A program made the translations under genes and the position numbers. Shown here in pieces: positions 18,384 through 27,785 of a DNA stretch of 43,222 bases. The notes beneath the pieces were generated by a model that was not told the DNA's origin, ran no database searches, and worked only from the letters and a program-made list of their open reading frames with translations. Origin of the DNA: an uncultured beta proteobacterium (lineage in GTDB: Bacteria; Pseudomonadota; Gammaproteobacteria; Burkholderiales; Burkholderiaceae_B); NCBI GenBank assembly GCA_903894155.1, contig CAITPF010000401.1:1-43222 (forward strand). The letters run 5' to 3'. Within the stretch, counting starts at the first letter, position 1. Every line of letters begins with the position of its first letter.

Positions 18384-20713
18384 CAGGCACGCTCCACGAT
18401 GAGTTGACCGAAGGCGCTGCCCAGCGCGATGGTCTGTTCAAAACCGGCCGGCACGCGCACCGCGCCCGTCGCCAGCGTATTGTCCTGCTCGGCGGTAAGC
18501 TCCACAGAGCCCGTCGCCGATTTCACCCGCACCCGCTGGCCGGCTGCAATGCCGAGCCTGGCCAGGGTGTGGGCGCTCAGGCGGGCAACGGGCGCTGCGC
18601 TCGCTGCAGTCTGCTGAAGCGCCACGGCACGTCGTACGAGCGGATCGGTTCGGTAGATCGGCACATCCGCAACACGCTGCAGATCGGGGGCCTCCCCGCT
18701 CGAAACGCCCGCGGCGGACTGGATCCGGTTTGACAAGTGTGCCGGCACGCCGCCGGAGAGAGCCGAGTCTCGCACCGACTCCGACGATTCATCGTCGAAA
18801 CCATGCAGATGCAGGACATTGCCGAGCACGCGCAGTACCTTCCAGCCGGGACGTGTCTCGGCCAGCGGAGGCACTGTCGCCTTGAAGCTTTGCGCCAGGC
18901 CCTGGGCGTTCACAAACGTGCCTGAGGTCTCGGCGAACGGGGAAATCGGCAGCAGCACGTGGGCGTACTGGCCGGCAAGCGAGGCAAAAGGTGTCAACGC
19001 CACGACGAAGTTCGCGGCCTTCAGCGACTCAAGTGCCTGTTGACCGTTATCGACATCGAGTTGCGGTTCGGCGTGCAGGACGACGTAGGCCTTGAGGGGC
19101 TCTGCCAGCATCGCAGCGGCCGTCTTGCCGCCCTTTCCGGGCACCGCGCCCGCCAGATATCCGCCGACCGTATTGGCACCGGAGGTCAGGAACCCGAGTT
19201 TGCCGCCACAAAGCTGCGAGAGCGCCTGGGCGTTCGCAGCGATGCGCGAGGCGTCAGGTGCATTGACCGCGACATTGCCCAGCAGGATCGCGATGCGCTC
19301 GCCACTGGAGAGGACTTCAGCGATCTTGAGCGCAGCGGGTTCGACGACTGCACTGGCAAGGCCTGCCGGGGCATCGACGGCCTTGATCCGCGCAAGCGCA
19401 ACCGCAACCTGGGCCAGCGTATCCGCAATGGCCGAAGGCATCACGGTATCGCGCGCCGCGAGCGGCAGAAGTGGATCGTCGCCCGCGATATCGATGCTGC
19501 ACACCTTGGTGCCGTGTTTGGCGGCCTGGCGCAGACGCTGTGTCATCAGCGGGTGATCCTTGCGCATGAAGGACCCGACCACCAGCACACGATCCAGTTC
19601 GCCGAGTTCGGCGATGTTCATTCCCAGCCACGGTGCGCCGGTAAGCGCGGCATCGAAGGCGGGATCGGTCTGGCGCAGGCGAAAATCAATGTTTTCGGAG
19701 CCCAGGCCGCGCATGACGCGACCGAGCAGCGATAGCTCTTCGACCGTGGCGTACTCGCTGGCAAGTGCACCGATCTGACCGGCGCCAAACTCGTCACGAA
19801 TCTGCGTGAGTGCCTGCGCAACCGCTTGCAGGGCCTCGGCCCAGGGCACTTCGCGCCACAGGCCATCCTTGCCCTTGATCATCGGCGCAGTCAGGCGATC
19901 TTCGGCGTAGAGCCCTTCATACGAGAAGCGATCGCGGTCACTGAGCCAGCACTCGTTGATTTCTTCGTTTTCGAACGGAACGATGCGCTTGACCCGATCG
20001 CCCTTGACCTGAACCACCAGATTGGCGCCCAGACTGTCATGGGGAGAAACGGAGCGGCGCCGCGCAAGCTCCCAGGTCCGTGCATCGTAGCGGAACGGCT
20101 TCGATGTGAGCGCGCCCACCGGGCAAAGATCGATCGCGTTACCGGAAAGCTCGGATTCAAGCGCACGGCCCAGGAACGTGGTGATCTCGGAATGCTCGCC
20201 GCGACCGAGCATGCCCAGCTCCATGACGCCGGCGATTTCCTGACCGAACCGCACGCAGCGGGTGCACTGGATACAACGTGTCATTTCCTCGGCCGAGACC
20301 AACGGCCCGAGATTCTTGTGGAACACGACGCGCTTTTCTTCGTGGTAGCGCGACGAATCGCCGCCGTAACCCACGGCGACATCCTGCAACTGGCATTCCC
20401 CGCCCTGGTCGCAGATCGGGCAATCCAGGGGATGGTTGATCAGCAGGAACTCCATCACGCTCTTCTGGGCCGCGACCGCGCGCTCCGAGCTCGTATGGAC
20501 CACCATGCCGCTGGTTGCGGGCGTGGCGCAGGCGGGCATCGCCTTCGGGGCCTTCTCGACCTCGACCAGGCACATCCGGCAGTTGGCCGCGACGGACAGC
20601 TTCTTGTGATAGCAAAAATGCGGCACGTACACGCCGAGCTTGTGGGCCGCATGCATTACCATGCTGCCCTCTTGCACTTCGACTTTCTTGCCGTCGATGG
20701 TTAGTTCAACCAT
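18383..20713 (-). CDS. nuoG: NADH-quinone oxidoreductase subunit G (iron-sulfur)
   Basis: Largest peripheral subunit of complex I (776 aa), passing electrons from NuoF/E towards NuoI. N-terminal ferredoxin domain with C34, C45, C48, C62 (2Fe-2S N1b); H94-x3-C98-x2-C101-x5-C107 (N5); C147, C150, C153 and C197 (N4). The following molybdopterin-oxidoreductase-like region lacks the four cysteines of the extra N7 cluster found in E. coli and Thermus: the segment after residue 215 has none at the expected place. Start ATG 20713, 15 bases after the nuoF stop. Confidence 0.96.
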   Translation of the reverse strand: MVELTIDGKKVEVQEGSMVMHAAHKLGVYVPHFCYHKKLSVAANCRMCLVEVEKAPKAMPACATPATSGMVVHTSSERAVAAQKSVMEFLLINHPLDCPICDQGGECQLQDVAVGYGGDSSRYHEEKRVVFHKNLGPLVSAEEMTRCIQCTRCVRFGQEIAGVMELGMLGRGEHSEITTFLGRALESELSGNAIDLCPVGALTSKPFRYDARTWELARRRSVSPHDSLGANLVVQVKGDRVKRIVPFENEEINECWLSDRDRFSYEGLYAEDRLTAPMIKGKDGLWREVPWAEALQAVAQALTQIRDEFGAGQIGALASEYATVEELSLLGRVMRGLGSENIDFRLRQTDPAFDAALTGAPWLGMNIAELGELDRVLVVGSFMRKDHPLMTQRLRQAAKHGTKVCSIDIAGDDPLLPLAARDTVMPSAIADTLAQVAVALARIKAVDAPAGLASAVVEPAALKIAEVLSSGERIAILLGNVAVNAPDASRIAANAQALSQLCGGKLGFLTSGANTVGGYLAGAVPGKGGKTAAAMLAEPLKAYVVLHAEPQLDVDNGQQALESLKAANFVVALTPFASLAGQYAHVLLPISPFAETSGTFVNAQGLAQSFKATVPPLAETRPGWKVLRVLGNVLHLHGFDDESSESVRDSALSGGVPAHLSNRIQSAAGVSSGEAPDLQRVADVPIYRTDPLVRRAVALQQTAASAAPVARLSAHTLARLGIAAGQRVRVKSATGSVELTAEQDNTLATGAVRVPAGFEQTIALGSAFGQLIVERA

Positions 20714-20728
20714 AACCTTGTCCAGACC

Positions 20729-22090
20729 TTAGATGTAGGGGGCGACCACACACCGCTTGTGCTCGATGTGGTATGCAAATTCATCACGGTAGTGCTTCAG
20801 GAAACCTCGTACCGGCATTGCGGCCGCATCGCCAAGGGCGCAGATCGTGCGGCCCATGATGTTGCCAGCCACCGAATCGAGAAGATCGAGATCTTCGGGG
20901 CGACCTTGCCCGTGCTCAATGCGGTTGACCATGCGGTAGAGCCAGCCCGTGCCTTCCCGGCAAGGCGTGCACTGACCGCAGCTTTCCTCGTAGTAGAAGT
21001 AGGAGAGTCGCAGGAGCGACTTGACCATGCAACGCGTGTCGTTCATCACGATGACCGCGCCAGATCCCAGCATCGAGCCGGCCTTTGCGACGGAGTCGTA
21101 ATCCATCGTGACTTCCATCATCTGGTCGCCGGGCACCACGGGCGAGCTTGAACCACCAGGGATCACGGCCTTGAGCCTGGATCCGTCGCGCATGCCGCCT
21201 GCGAGTTCGAGCAGCGTCGAAAACGGCGTGCCCATCGGGATCTCGTAGTTGCCGGGGCGCTCGACGTCGCCGGTGATCGAGAAGATCTTGGTGCCGCCGT
21301 TATTCGGCTTGCCGACCTCAAGGTAGGCCTGGCCGCCGTTGCGGATGATCCAGGGAACTGCTGCGAACGTCTCGGTGTTGTTGACCGTGGTGGGCTTGCC
21401 GTACAGGCCGAAACTCGCCGGGAACGGGGGCTTGAAGCGGGGTTGCCCCTTCTTGCCCTCAAGCGACTCGAGCAGACCGGTCTCCTCGCCGCAGATGTAG
21501 GCACCAAAGCCATGGAAGGCATGCAACTGGAAGCTGAATTGCGTGCCCAGGATGTTGTCGCCGAGAAACCCGGCCGCGCGCGCTTCTTCAAGGGCCTCTT
21601 CGAAGAGGGTGTACACCTCGAATATTTCGCCGTGGATGTAGTTGTAGCCTACCGTCGTGCCCGTGGCGTAGGCGGCAATCGCCATGCCCTCGATCACGAT
21701 GTGCGGGTTCAGGCGCAGGATATCGCGATCCTTGAACGTGCCAGGCTCGCCCTCGTCCGAGTTGCAGACCAGGTACTTCTGGCCAGGGAAAGCGCGGGGC
21801 ATGAAGCTCCACTTCAGGCCAGTCGGGAAACCGGCGCCCCCACGGCCGCGCAAGCCCGATGCCTTGACCTCGGCGACCACGTCTTCCTGGCTGATGCCTT
21901 CGGTCAGGATCTTGCGCAGCGCCTCATAGCCGCCGCGCTTGACGTAATCGGCGAGGCGCCAGTTGTGGCCATCAAGTCCGGCCATGATCTGGGGATTGAT
22001 ATTGCGACCGTGCAACGCCATCGAGTTGGCGAGATCTCCGCCAGGCGCGGCGTCAAGACCCTGCGAGTATTTCTGGAGGATCGAGCTCAT
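20729..22090 (-). CDS. nuoF: NADH-quinone oxidoreductase subunit F (FMN, NADH-binding)
   Basis: NADH-oxidising subunit of complex I, 453 aa. FMN/NADH site motifs [16 protein letters not shown] (79-94) and [14 protein letters not shown] (109-122), [18 protein letters not shown] (196-213), and N3 cluster ligands C371-x2-C374-x2-C377 with C417. The frame is open for another 79 codons upstream, but that part lies over nuoE and is compositionally a shadow. The ATG at 22090 gives [10 protein letters not shown] and an ATGA overlap with nuoE. Confidence 0.97.
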   Translation of the reverse strand: MSSILQKYSQGLDAAPGGDLANSMALHGRNINPQIMAGLDGHNWRLADYVKRGGYEALRKILTEGISQEDVVAEVKASGLRGRGGAGFPTGLKWSFMPRAFPGQKYLVCNSDEGEPGTFKDRDILRLNPHIVIEGMAIAAYATGTTVGYNYIHGEIFEVYTLFEEALEEARAAGFLGDNILGTQFSFQLHAFHGFGAYICGEETGLLESLEGKKGQPRFKPPFPASFGLYGKPTTVNNTETFAAVPWIIRNGGQAYLEVGKPNNGGTKIFSITGDVERPGNYEIPMGTPFSTLLELAGGMRDGSRLKAVIPGGSSSPVVPGDQMMEVTMDYDSVAKAGSMLGSGAVIVMNDTRCMVKSLLRLSYFYYEESCGQCTPCREGTGWLYRMVNRIEHGQGRPEDLDLLDSVAGNIMGRTICALGDAAAMPVRGFLKHYRDEFAYHIEHKRCVVAPYI

Positions 22091-22587
22091 GCTGCGGCTC
22101 CTTTGGCAGCGGCCGTCAACTCGCTGATCATCGCGTCTATCCTCTCGGGTGCCATGCGCACGCACATATGGGTGTTGTTGACCAGCAGGACGGGGGAGTC
22201 GCCGCATGCACCCATGCACTCCCCTTCGATCAGGGTAAACAAGCCATCGGGCGTCGTTTCGCGCAATCCGATGCCGAGCTTCTTCCTGAGGTAATCGGCG
22301 GTCTTCTCGCCGTCGCGCAGCGCGCACGGCAGGTTGGTACAGACGCTGATCTTGAACTTGCCGACAGGACGCACGTCGAACATGTTGTAGAACGTGGCGT
22401 TTTCCTGGACGAGGATCGGCGGCTGGCCGAGGTAATCCGCGATGTCCTGGATCACCTCAGGCGAGACCCAGCCCATCTCCTGCTGAGCGATCTGCAGCGA
22501 CGCCATGATGGCGGACTGCTTTTGATCCGCCGGAAATTTGGCGATCTCGCGGTCGATCTTGATGTAGGCCTGTTCAGAAAGCAGCAT
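22087..22587 (-). CDS. nuoE: NADH-quinone oxidoreductase subunit E (2Fe-2S)
   Basis: Thioredoxin-fold 2Fe-2S subunit of complex I (166 aa) holding cluster N1a next to NuoF. Ligands C83 and C88 in [12 protein letters not shown], and C124 and C128 in [11 protein letters not shown], have the expected spacing. The helical N-terminal part contains [17 protein letters not shown] (38-54). Start ATG 22587; stop overlaps the nuoF start. Confidence 0.96.
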   Translation of the reverse strand: MLLSEQAYIKIDREIAKFPADQKQSAIMASLQIAQQEMGWVSPEVIQDIADYLGQPPILVQENATFYNMFDVRPVGKFKISVCTNLPCALRDGEKTADYLRKKLGIGLRETTPDGLFTLIEGECMGACGDSPVLLVNNTHMCVRMAPERIDAMISELTAAAKGAAA

Positions 22588-22620
22588 GATTTAAATCCGG
22601 TATGAGCGTGTATTGAGCGA

Positions 22621-23877
22621 TCAACGGTCAATCTCGCCGAAAACGATGTCCTGTGTGCCGATGATCGTGACGGCATCGGCAATCATGTGGCCTCGGGCCA
22701 TTTCGTCCAGCGTCTGCAAGTGCGCGAAACCCGGCGCACGAATCTTCATGCGGTAGGGCTTGTTGGCGCCATCCGATATCAGGTAGATGCCGAATTCGCC
22801 CTTCGGGTGCTCGATGCCCACGTAGGCTTCGCCGGGAGGCACGTGGAACCCTTCGGAAAACAGCTTGAAGTGGTGGATGAGGTCTTCCATATTCGACTTC
22901 ATCGCGGCACGCTTGGGCGGCGCAACTTTATGGTTCTCGACGATGACCGGGCCGGGGTTGTTGCGCAGCCATTCGACGCACTGACGGATGATGCGGTTGC
23001 TTTCCCGCATCTCGGCCACACGCACGAGGTAGCGATCATAGGAGTCACCGTTGACGCCGACCGGGATGTCGAACTGCATGCGGTCGTAGACCTCATAGGG
23101 TTGCATCTTGCGGATATCCCAGGCAACGCCTGAACCGCGCAGCATCGGGCCCGTGAAGCCAATCGCCATGGCGCGCTCCGGGGATACGACACCGATGCCC
23201 ACCAGGCGCTGCTTCCAGATCCGGTTGTCGGTCAAAAGCGTTTCGTACTCGTCCACGCAGGCCGGGAAGCGGTTGGTGAAATCCTCGATGAAATCGAGCA
23301 GCGAACCTGCGCGCGCTTCGTTGCGCAGCTTGAGGTCTTTGGTCGACCGGTACTTGCTGGTTTCCGGATAGCGGGGCATCGAATCCGGCAGATCGCGGTA
23401 GACGCCACCGGGCCGGTAATAGGCCGCGTGCATCCGGGCGCCCGACACGGCTTCGTAGCAATCGAAAAGATCTTCGCGCTCGCGGAAGGTGTACAGGAAC
23501 GCGGCCATTGCACCGACGTCCAGGCCGTGTGACCCCAGCGACATCAGGTGATTCAGCAGGCGCGTGATTTCATCGAACAGCACGCGAATGTATTGCGCGC
23601 GAATCGGTATCTCGATGCCCAGCAGCTTCTCGACCGCCATGACGTAAGCGTGCTCGTTGCACATCATCGACACGTAGTCGAGGCGATCCATGTAGGGCAT
23701 CGCCTGCAGGTAGGTGCGGTGCTCGGCAAGCTTTTCCGTGGCGCGGTGCAGCAGGCCAATATGCGGATCCGCGCGCTGGATGACTTCGCCGTCGAGTTCG
23801 AGGATCAGGCGCAGGACGCCGTGCGCGGCCGGGTGCTGCGGGCCGAAGTTCAGTGTGTAGTTCTTGATTTCTGCCAT
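22621..23877 (-). CDS. nuoD: NADH-quinone oxidoreductase subunit D (49 kDa)
   Basis: Peripheral-arm subunit (418 aa) descended from NiFe-hydrogenase large subunits; with NuoB and NuoH it forms the quinone-reduction site. Typical sequence: [14 protein letters not shown] near residue 12 with the quinone-site His, [14 protein letters not shown] near 40, [15 protein letters not shown] near 112, [15 protein letters not shown] near 321, and the C-terminal [14 protein letters not shown]. Start ATG 23877, 3 bases after the nuoC stop. Confidence 0.97.
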   Translation of the reverse strand: MAEIKNYTLNFGPQHPAAHGVLRLILELDGEVIQRADPHIGLLHRATEKLAEHRTYLQAMPYMDRLDYVSMMCNEHAYVMAVEKLLGIEIPIRAQYIRVLFDEITRLLNHLMSLGSHGLDVGAMAAFLYTFREREDLFDCYEAVSGARMHAAYYRPGGVYRDLPDSMPRYPETSKYRSTKDLKLRNEARAGSLLDFIEDFTNRFPACVDEYETLLTDNRIWKQRLVGIGVVSPERAMAIGFTGPMLRGSGVAWDIRKMQPYEVYDRMQFDIPVGVNGDSYDRYLVRVAEMRESNRIIRQCVEWLRNNPGPVIVENHKVAPPKRAAMKSNMEDLIHHFKLFSEGFHVPPGEAYVGIEHPKGEFGIYLISDGANKPYRMKIRAPGFAHLQTLDEMARGHMIADAVTIIGTQDIVFGEIDR

Positions 23878-23880
23878 GGT

Positions 23881-24501
23881 TTATCGCCCCACCCCATAAC
23901 CGTCTTCGCGCACGATACGCGGGATAATTTCGCGGGGCTCGATTGTCACGGGCTGGTAGACGACGCGCCCTTGCTCCGGGTCGTATCGCATTTCGACGTT
24001 GCCATACACGGGGAAATCCTTGCGGAACGGGTGACCGATGAATCCATAGTCAGTCAGGATGCGTCGCAGATCGGGGTGCCCTTCGAACACGATGCCGAAA
24101 AGGTCGAACGCCTCGCGCTCATACCAATTGACGCTGGGCCACACCTCCACGAGCGTATCCACCAGGGGAAGATCGTCGCTGGTCGCAAAGGTGCGGATAC
24201 GCAGGCGCCAGTTATGCTTGATCGACAGCAGGTGCGCCACCACCGCGAAACGGCCTGAAGGCACGTATTCCGCGTGCGTGGCATCAGCGACCTTGCCGGA
24301 TGCATAGGTTGAATAATCGACACCGCACAGATCCATGCAGGTTTCAAAGTGCAAGTTTGCGTCGTCGCGCAAACGCGTGCACGTCTGGAGCCATTGATCA
24401 GCGGGAACTTCGACGGTGATTTCGTCCGTTGCAACGGTGATGCACGCCTGCTCGCCGAGCAGCGCCACCAGTTGTTGATGCAGGTTTTCTAGCCTGGACA
24501 T
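23881..24501 (-). CDS. nuoC: NADH-quinone oxidoreductase subunit C (30 kDa)
   Basis: Peripheral-arm scaffold subunit of complex I (206 aa), separate from NuoD here rather than fused as in E. coli. The 30-kDa signature region [29 protein letters not shown] (about 126-154) and HPFRKDFP are clear. Start ATG 24501. A 60-base gap separates it from nuoB. Confidence 0.96.
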   Translation of the reverse strand: MSRLENLHQQLVALLGEQACITVATDEITVEVPADQWLQTCTRLRDDANLHFETCMDLCGVDYSTYASGKVADATHAEYVPSGRFAVVAHLLSIKHNWRLRIRTFATSDDLPLVDTLVEVWPSVNWYEREAFDLFGIVFEGHPDLRRILTDYGFIGHPFRKDFPVYGNVEMRYDPEQGRVVYQPVTIEPREIIPRIVREDGYGVGR

Positions 24502-24561
24502 TATCTTCGTGCCTGGTTGAAGCAGCCGGAATCGATGTGATCGCGCCGTCTGCCCCGGGAT

Positions 24562-25038
24562 TTATCGGGCAATGGTGTTGGTGAGGTGAATCTTGTTCTG
24601 CATCTGCAGCAATCCGTAGATCAGCGCCTCTGCAGTGGGCGGGCAACCGGGCACGTAGATGTCGACCGGCACAATGCGATCGCAACCACGCACCACCGAG
24701 TAGGAATAGTGGTAATAGCCGCCGCCGTTGGCACAGGACCCCATCGAGACCACCCAGCGCGGCTCGGGCATCTGGTCGTAGACCTTGCGCATCGCGGGCC
24801 CCATCTTGTTGCACAGTGTTCCCGCGACGATCATCAGATCCGACTGGCGGGGGCTGGGACGAAAGATGATGCCAAACTGATCCAGATCGTAGCGCGATGC
24901 CCCCGCATGCATCATCTCGACCGCACAGCACGCCAACCCGAACGTCAAAGGCCACATCGAACCTGTCTTGGCCCAGTTGATGAACTTGTCAGCCTGAGTG
25001 GTGACGAAGCCTTGCTTGAGAATGCCGTCAATTGCCAT
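24562..25038 (-). CDS. nuoB: NADH-quinone oxidoreductase subunit B (cluster N2)
   Basis: Carries the terminal 4Fe-4S cluster N2 that reduces quinone. Ligands are the adjacent C37-C38 in [12 protein letters not shown]102 in [11 protein letters not shown] and C132 in [15 protein letters not shown], the invariant arrangement. Length 158 aa is typical. Start ATG 25038; 23 bases separate it from nuoA. Confidence 0.97.
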   Translation of the reverse strand: MAIDGILKQGFVTTQADKFINWAKTGSMWPLTFGLACCAVEMMHAGASRYDLDQFGIIFRPSPRQSDLMIVAGTLCNKMGPAMRKVYDQMPEPRWVVSMGSCANGGGYYHYSYSVVRGCDRIVPVDIYVPGCPPTAEALIYGLLQMQNKIHLTNTIAR

Positions 25039-25061
25039 AAGTTGCCCTGTGCGTCACTGGG

Positions 25062-25421
25062 TTATTCCCAGTCAAGCGCACCCTTTTTCCATTCGTAGAT
25101 GAAGCCAACAGTCAGCACGACCAGGAAGATCATGACCGTGGTGAACCCAACCATGCCCACCGTCTTGTTTGCAATCGCCCAGGGGAACACAAACGCGATT
25201 TCAAGGTCGAACAGGATGAACAGGATAGCGACGAGGTAGTACCGGACGTCGAACTTCATGCGGGCATCGCCGAAGGCTTCAAAGCCGCACTCGTAGGGGG
25301 AGTTTTTCTGCGCGTCTGGCTTGTGGGGGCCGAGGACCGCGCCAACGGCGATCAACGCGCAACCCATCACCGTGCCCACAACGATAAAGAGAAGAACAGG
25401 GAAGTATTGTTGTAGATTCAT
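25062..25421 (-). CDS. nuoA: NADH-quinone oxidoreductase subunit A
   Basis: First gene of the complex I operon: a 119-aa membrane subunit with three helices. Signature [40 protein letters not shown] spans about 42-81 and includes the Cys of the exposed loop and the conserved DLE. I chose the ATG at 25421 ([11 protein letters not shown]), which matches the usual N-terminus; an ATG three codons earlier (25430) is possible. Confidence 0.96.
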   Translation of the reverse strand: MNLQQYFPVLLFIVVGTVMGCALIAVGAVLGPHKPDAQKNSPYECGFEAFGDARMKFDVRYYLVAILFILFDLEIAFVFPWAIANKTVGMVGFTTVMIFLVVLTVGFIYEWKKGALDWE

Positions 25422-25453
25422 CCTGACCATCCGTCTTTTGCACAAACGCGAGA

Positions 25454-25459
25454 ATTGTA
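25454..25459 (-). promoter_or_regulatory. Candidate -10 box of the nuo operon
   Basis: On the minus strand TACAAT lies 32 bases before the nuoA ATG. A 13-bp palindrome AGGGTTTTACCCT (25471-25483) sits where the -35 region would be; no good -35 hexamer is visible, so an activator site is possible. A sister palindrome occurs upstream of the porin gene (27149-27160). Confidence 0.45.
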
Positions 25460-25628
25460 TCACCGCGCATAGGGTTTTACCCTAAAAGTCGTCGTGCAAA
25501 GCGATGCTGTTTGCGCCACTTTGTGCTGTATCAATAATTGCCCTGTTATTTGCGCGCACGTTGTCCTGAAACGCGCAGGTGCCGCGAAATCGCGTGACGA
25601 AATTCCAGCCGTGCGCATCGTCAATTGC

Positions 25629-25720
25629 GATGCTCAAAACAGAACGGACCAGCCTTGCGGATGACCCGTTGCAACTGCGACGCCCAAAACAAAACGGGCC
25701 ATCCTTGCGGATGACCCGTT
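25629..25720 (-). terminator. Tandem duplicated terminator after the porin gene
   Basis: Two copies of one hairpin lie 50 bp apart: 25693-25720 and 25643-25670. On the porin strand each reads AACGGGTCATCC, loop GCAA, then the complementary arm ending CCGTT and a T-rich tail (TTTTGTTTT for the first, CTGTTTTG for the second). The copies share flanking sequence too, so a unit of about 42-50 bp was duplicated. The first is a strong rho-independent terminator; the second would catch read-through before the nuo promoter. Confidence 0.85.
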
Positions 25721-25723
25721 GTG

Positions 25724-25745
25724 CAGGACGGCCTAGGCCGTCCTG
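25724..25745. repeat. Perfect 22-bp palindrome after the porin stop
   Basis: A perfect inverted repeat with half-site CAGGACGGCCT centred on CTAG lies 16 bases beyond the porin stop codon and just before the tandem terminators. It could form a stable hairpin in the porin mRNA 3' end or be a protein site; function unknown. Confidence 0.85.
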
Positions 25746-25760
25746 ACCGCAACAGTTTGA

Positions 25761-26948
25761 TTAGAACTGGTGACGGACACCGGTAAAGATCTGCGTCGTG
25801 CTCACGCCGCTGACAAAACCGACGCCGTTCAGGTACGCAACCGAAGCGTACACGTTGGTGCGCTTGGTGAAGTCGTACTGGTAGCCGATGGCGTACACGT
25901 TTTGGTTAACCGCGCTGGGGACAAAATCCTGCACGTTGCCGTTGGGCGCAGCCATTTGCCAGGAGGCAAACACCTTGCTCGAGGCATTGATCGGAGCCGT
26001 CAGGCCGACCAAGTAGCTGTTGAAACCAGCAGCGTCGCTGAAGAAGATCGCGCCGCCAGAACCACCCCAGGTCGAGCCGTTGATGGCGGCCGAACCGCCG
26101 CTGGCGTAGCCAGTGACGGATTGCTGGTTGATCCAGCCGTTACGCGTCTGGCTGTAGGCCAACGACAGTTTGACGGCCTTGAAGTCGTACATACCGCCCA
26201 AGATCCACACCTTCGGCGTAGCCGAGTTCGACGCAGCGTTCACGTTGGCGTTCGGGTTGATCTGGTCATACGACGCAGCCAAGGTCAGCGGGCCGTTGGC
26301 GTAGTTGGCACCCAACGTCAGAGCACGCGTGTTGTTCATCGTGTCGAAGTTGTATGCGTTGCCCGTGCCGTTGACGACGGTCGTGCCGTTGCCGTAGAAC
26401 GCGTCAAGCTGGGGAGCGAACGAGTAACCAACACCAAGCTTGAAGCCAGACCAGGTCGGGGTCTGATACTTGATCATGTTCGAGTAACGCGTGGTGTTCA
26501 TGGCACCAAACGACTGACCCATGTTGGCCGTGCCGAAGCCAGCCAGGAAGGGATCGATCGGGGTCAGGTAGTCAGACGCGAAGTTGTACTGGCGACCGAA
26601 GCGCACATAGCCCCAGGCGTCGTTCTCAAGGCCGAGCCAGGCTTGGCGACCGAACAGGCGGCTGGTTTGAGCCAGCGTGCCGTTACCAGCGTCAAAGCCG
26701 TTTTCCAGCACGAACGTGGCACGGTTGCCATTGCCCATGTCTTCAACGCCACGCAGGCCGAAACGCGAGCCGTTTTGCACGCCGTTGTACATGCCGAAGT
26801 GGGTTTGGTTCTGGGCGTCGGTACCGCCGCTAATGGACTGGTAACCAATACCGATGTCGATAAGGCCGTAAAGCGTGACTGACGATTGTGCCGAAGCGGC
26901 ACCAGCAAAGCCGGCTAGCAGGGCGGCAGCGAGCAGAGTCTTTTTCAT
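25761..26948 (-). CDS. Gram-negative porin (Burkholderiales type)
   Basis: Outer-membrane general-diffusion porin, 395 aa. Signal peptide MKKTLLAAALLAGFAGAASA, cleaved before Gln21, then the typical first strand SSVTLYGLIDIGIGY. The protein alternates amphipathic beta-strands, has the NGSRFGLRGVEDMGNG turn near 55 and ends in FTGVRHQF with the terminal Phe needed for BamA recognition. Asn/Gly/Ser-rich loops are normal for the family. GGAGA lies 8 bases before the ATG. The 3' end is followed by three stacked hairpins, suggesting a strongly expressed, stable transcript. Solute preference cannot be read from sequence. Confidence 0.95.
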   Translation of the reverse strand: MKKTLLAAALLAGFAGAASAQSSVTLYGLIDIGIGYQSISGGTDAQNQTHFGMYNGVQNGSRFGLRGVEDMGNGNRATFVLENGFDAGNGTLAQTSRLFGRQAWLGLENDAWGYVRFGRQYNFASDYLTPIDPFLAGFGTANMGQSFGAMNTTRYSNMIKYQTPTWSGFKLGVGYSFAPQLDAFYGNGTTVVNGTGNAYNFDTMNNTRALTLGANYANGPLTLAASYDQINPNANVNAASNSATPKVWILGGMYDFKAVKLSLAYSQTRNGWINQQSVTGYASGGSAAINGSTWGGSGGAIFFSDAAGFNSYLVGLTAPINASSKVFASWQMAAPNGNVQDFVPSAVNQNVYAIGYQYDFTKRTNVYASVAYLNGVGFVSGVSTTQIFTGVRHQF

Positions 26949-27275
26949 TTAAGAAATCTCCGATGATTTGAGTGACAAGAGCAGCAAACGGGTGAATTGT
27001 CTGAGCCCCCCTAACTCCGCTAAGGGAAGTTGACGCTATTGCATCAAAAATCCGGGGCCGTGGCTATGAAACTCGGCAAAAATGTGGCAGTTAGGCTGCA
27101 CTCTGTTGGGTCGCCACAACATTCTGTTCAATTCCTCGCCAGAAACCAAGGGTTTACCCTAGTTTTTCGTTTCCGCGCCAATTTCCGGGGGCAATTGATA
27201 CGATGCAGTCTAACCGCACGCCGCAAGGTGCCAGAGCCCGCGCGCGCCTCCATGCACATTCCTTCGCGAGACCCC
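26949..27275. other. Gap between the porin and thioesterase genes
   Basis: Divergent gap of 327 bases. Contains the porin ribosome-binding site (26957-26961), the palindrome AGGGTTTACCCT (27149-27160) about 200 bases upstream of the porin start, and AT-rich stretches that may hold promoters, but no hexamer pair I would defend. A longer reading frame continues upstream of the thioesterase start, but lacks conserved content. Confidence 0.6.
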
Positions 27276-27734
27276 ATGTCACCCACCCGTCACGCCGAAT
27301 CCCCTGCTCACCCGCAGGCACCCCGCATCACGCTCAAGGAGTTTCTCGCCCTGATCGAGGCGCATCACCCGTTTGCACGGATGCTCGGCATCGAAATCCT
27401 GGAAATCGGCTTCGGGACGGCGCGCCTGGCGCTCCCACCCAACCCGGAATTCCAGCGGCTGGGGGGGATCGTCGCAGGCCCCATGCTCATGGGCCTGGCT
27501 GACCTGGCGCTCTACGCCGCCGTGGTGGGCGCCACCGGAAACGCCGAGGCGGTCACCTCTAGCCTGACCATCAACTTCCTGCGCAAGAGCCCGCCGGGCA
27601 TTATCTACGCCGACGCGCGGGTATTGAAGACCGGGCGCCTGTGCGCCGGTGACGTGACCCTGACCGCCGAAGGCAGCAGCGAGGCGCTCGCGCACAGCGT
27701 CAGCACCTGGTCGCTGCCGGGACGCAAGGGCTAG
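27276..27734 (+). CDS. PaaI-type hotdog-fold thioesterase
   Basis: Predicted acyl-CoA thioesterase of the hotdog PaaI/YbgC group, cytoplasmic, 152 aa from the chosen start. The core runs from FARMLGIEILEIGFGTARLAL through GGIVAGPMLMGLADLALYAAV (the long hotdog helix, though the usual His/Asp/Gly motif is modified to AGPMLMGLAD) to SSLTINFLRKSPPG and the terminal strands. The substrate is unknown. Start is ambiguous: ATG 27276 has a weak GAG upstream, while ATG 27252 adds eight residues. It stands alone, convergent with the asparaginase gene. Confidence 0.75.
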   Translation: MSPTRHAESPAHPQAPRITLKEFLALIEAHHPFARMLGIEILEIGFGTARLALPPNPEFQRLGGIVAGPMLMGLADLALYAAVVGATGNAEAVTSSLTINFLRKSPPGIIYADARVLKTGRLCAGDVTLTAEGSSEALAHSVSTWSLPGRKG

Positions 27735-27785
27735 GCTCCACCCCAGGCCCGGAGCACAGCCCTGATCCGGACCCCGCCCCGAAAC

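Larger units (their letters stand above)
25422..25760. other. Gap between nuoA and the porin gene
   Basis: No gene is visible in these 339 bases. From the nuoA side it holds the candidate nuo -10 box and the AGGGTTTTACCCT palindrome, then about 140 bases without a clear signal (25490-25628), then the two terminators and the 22-bp palindrome of the porin 3' end. Confidence 0.8.

Noticed and set aside
22091..22327. 79-residue N-terminal extension of NuoF
   Set aside because: Lies within nuoE in another frame, is Arg-rich and unconserved; the ATG at 22090 gives the family N-terminus.
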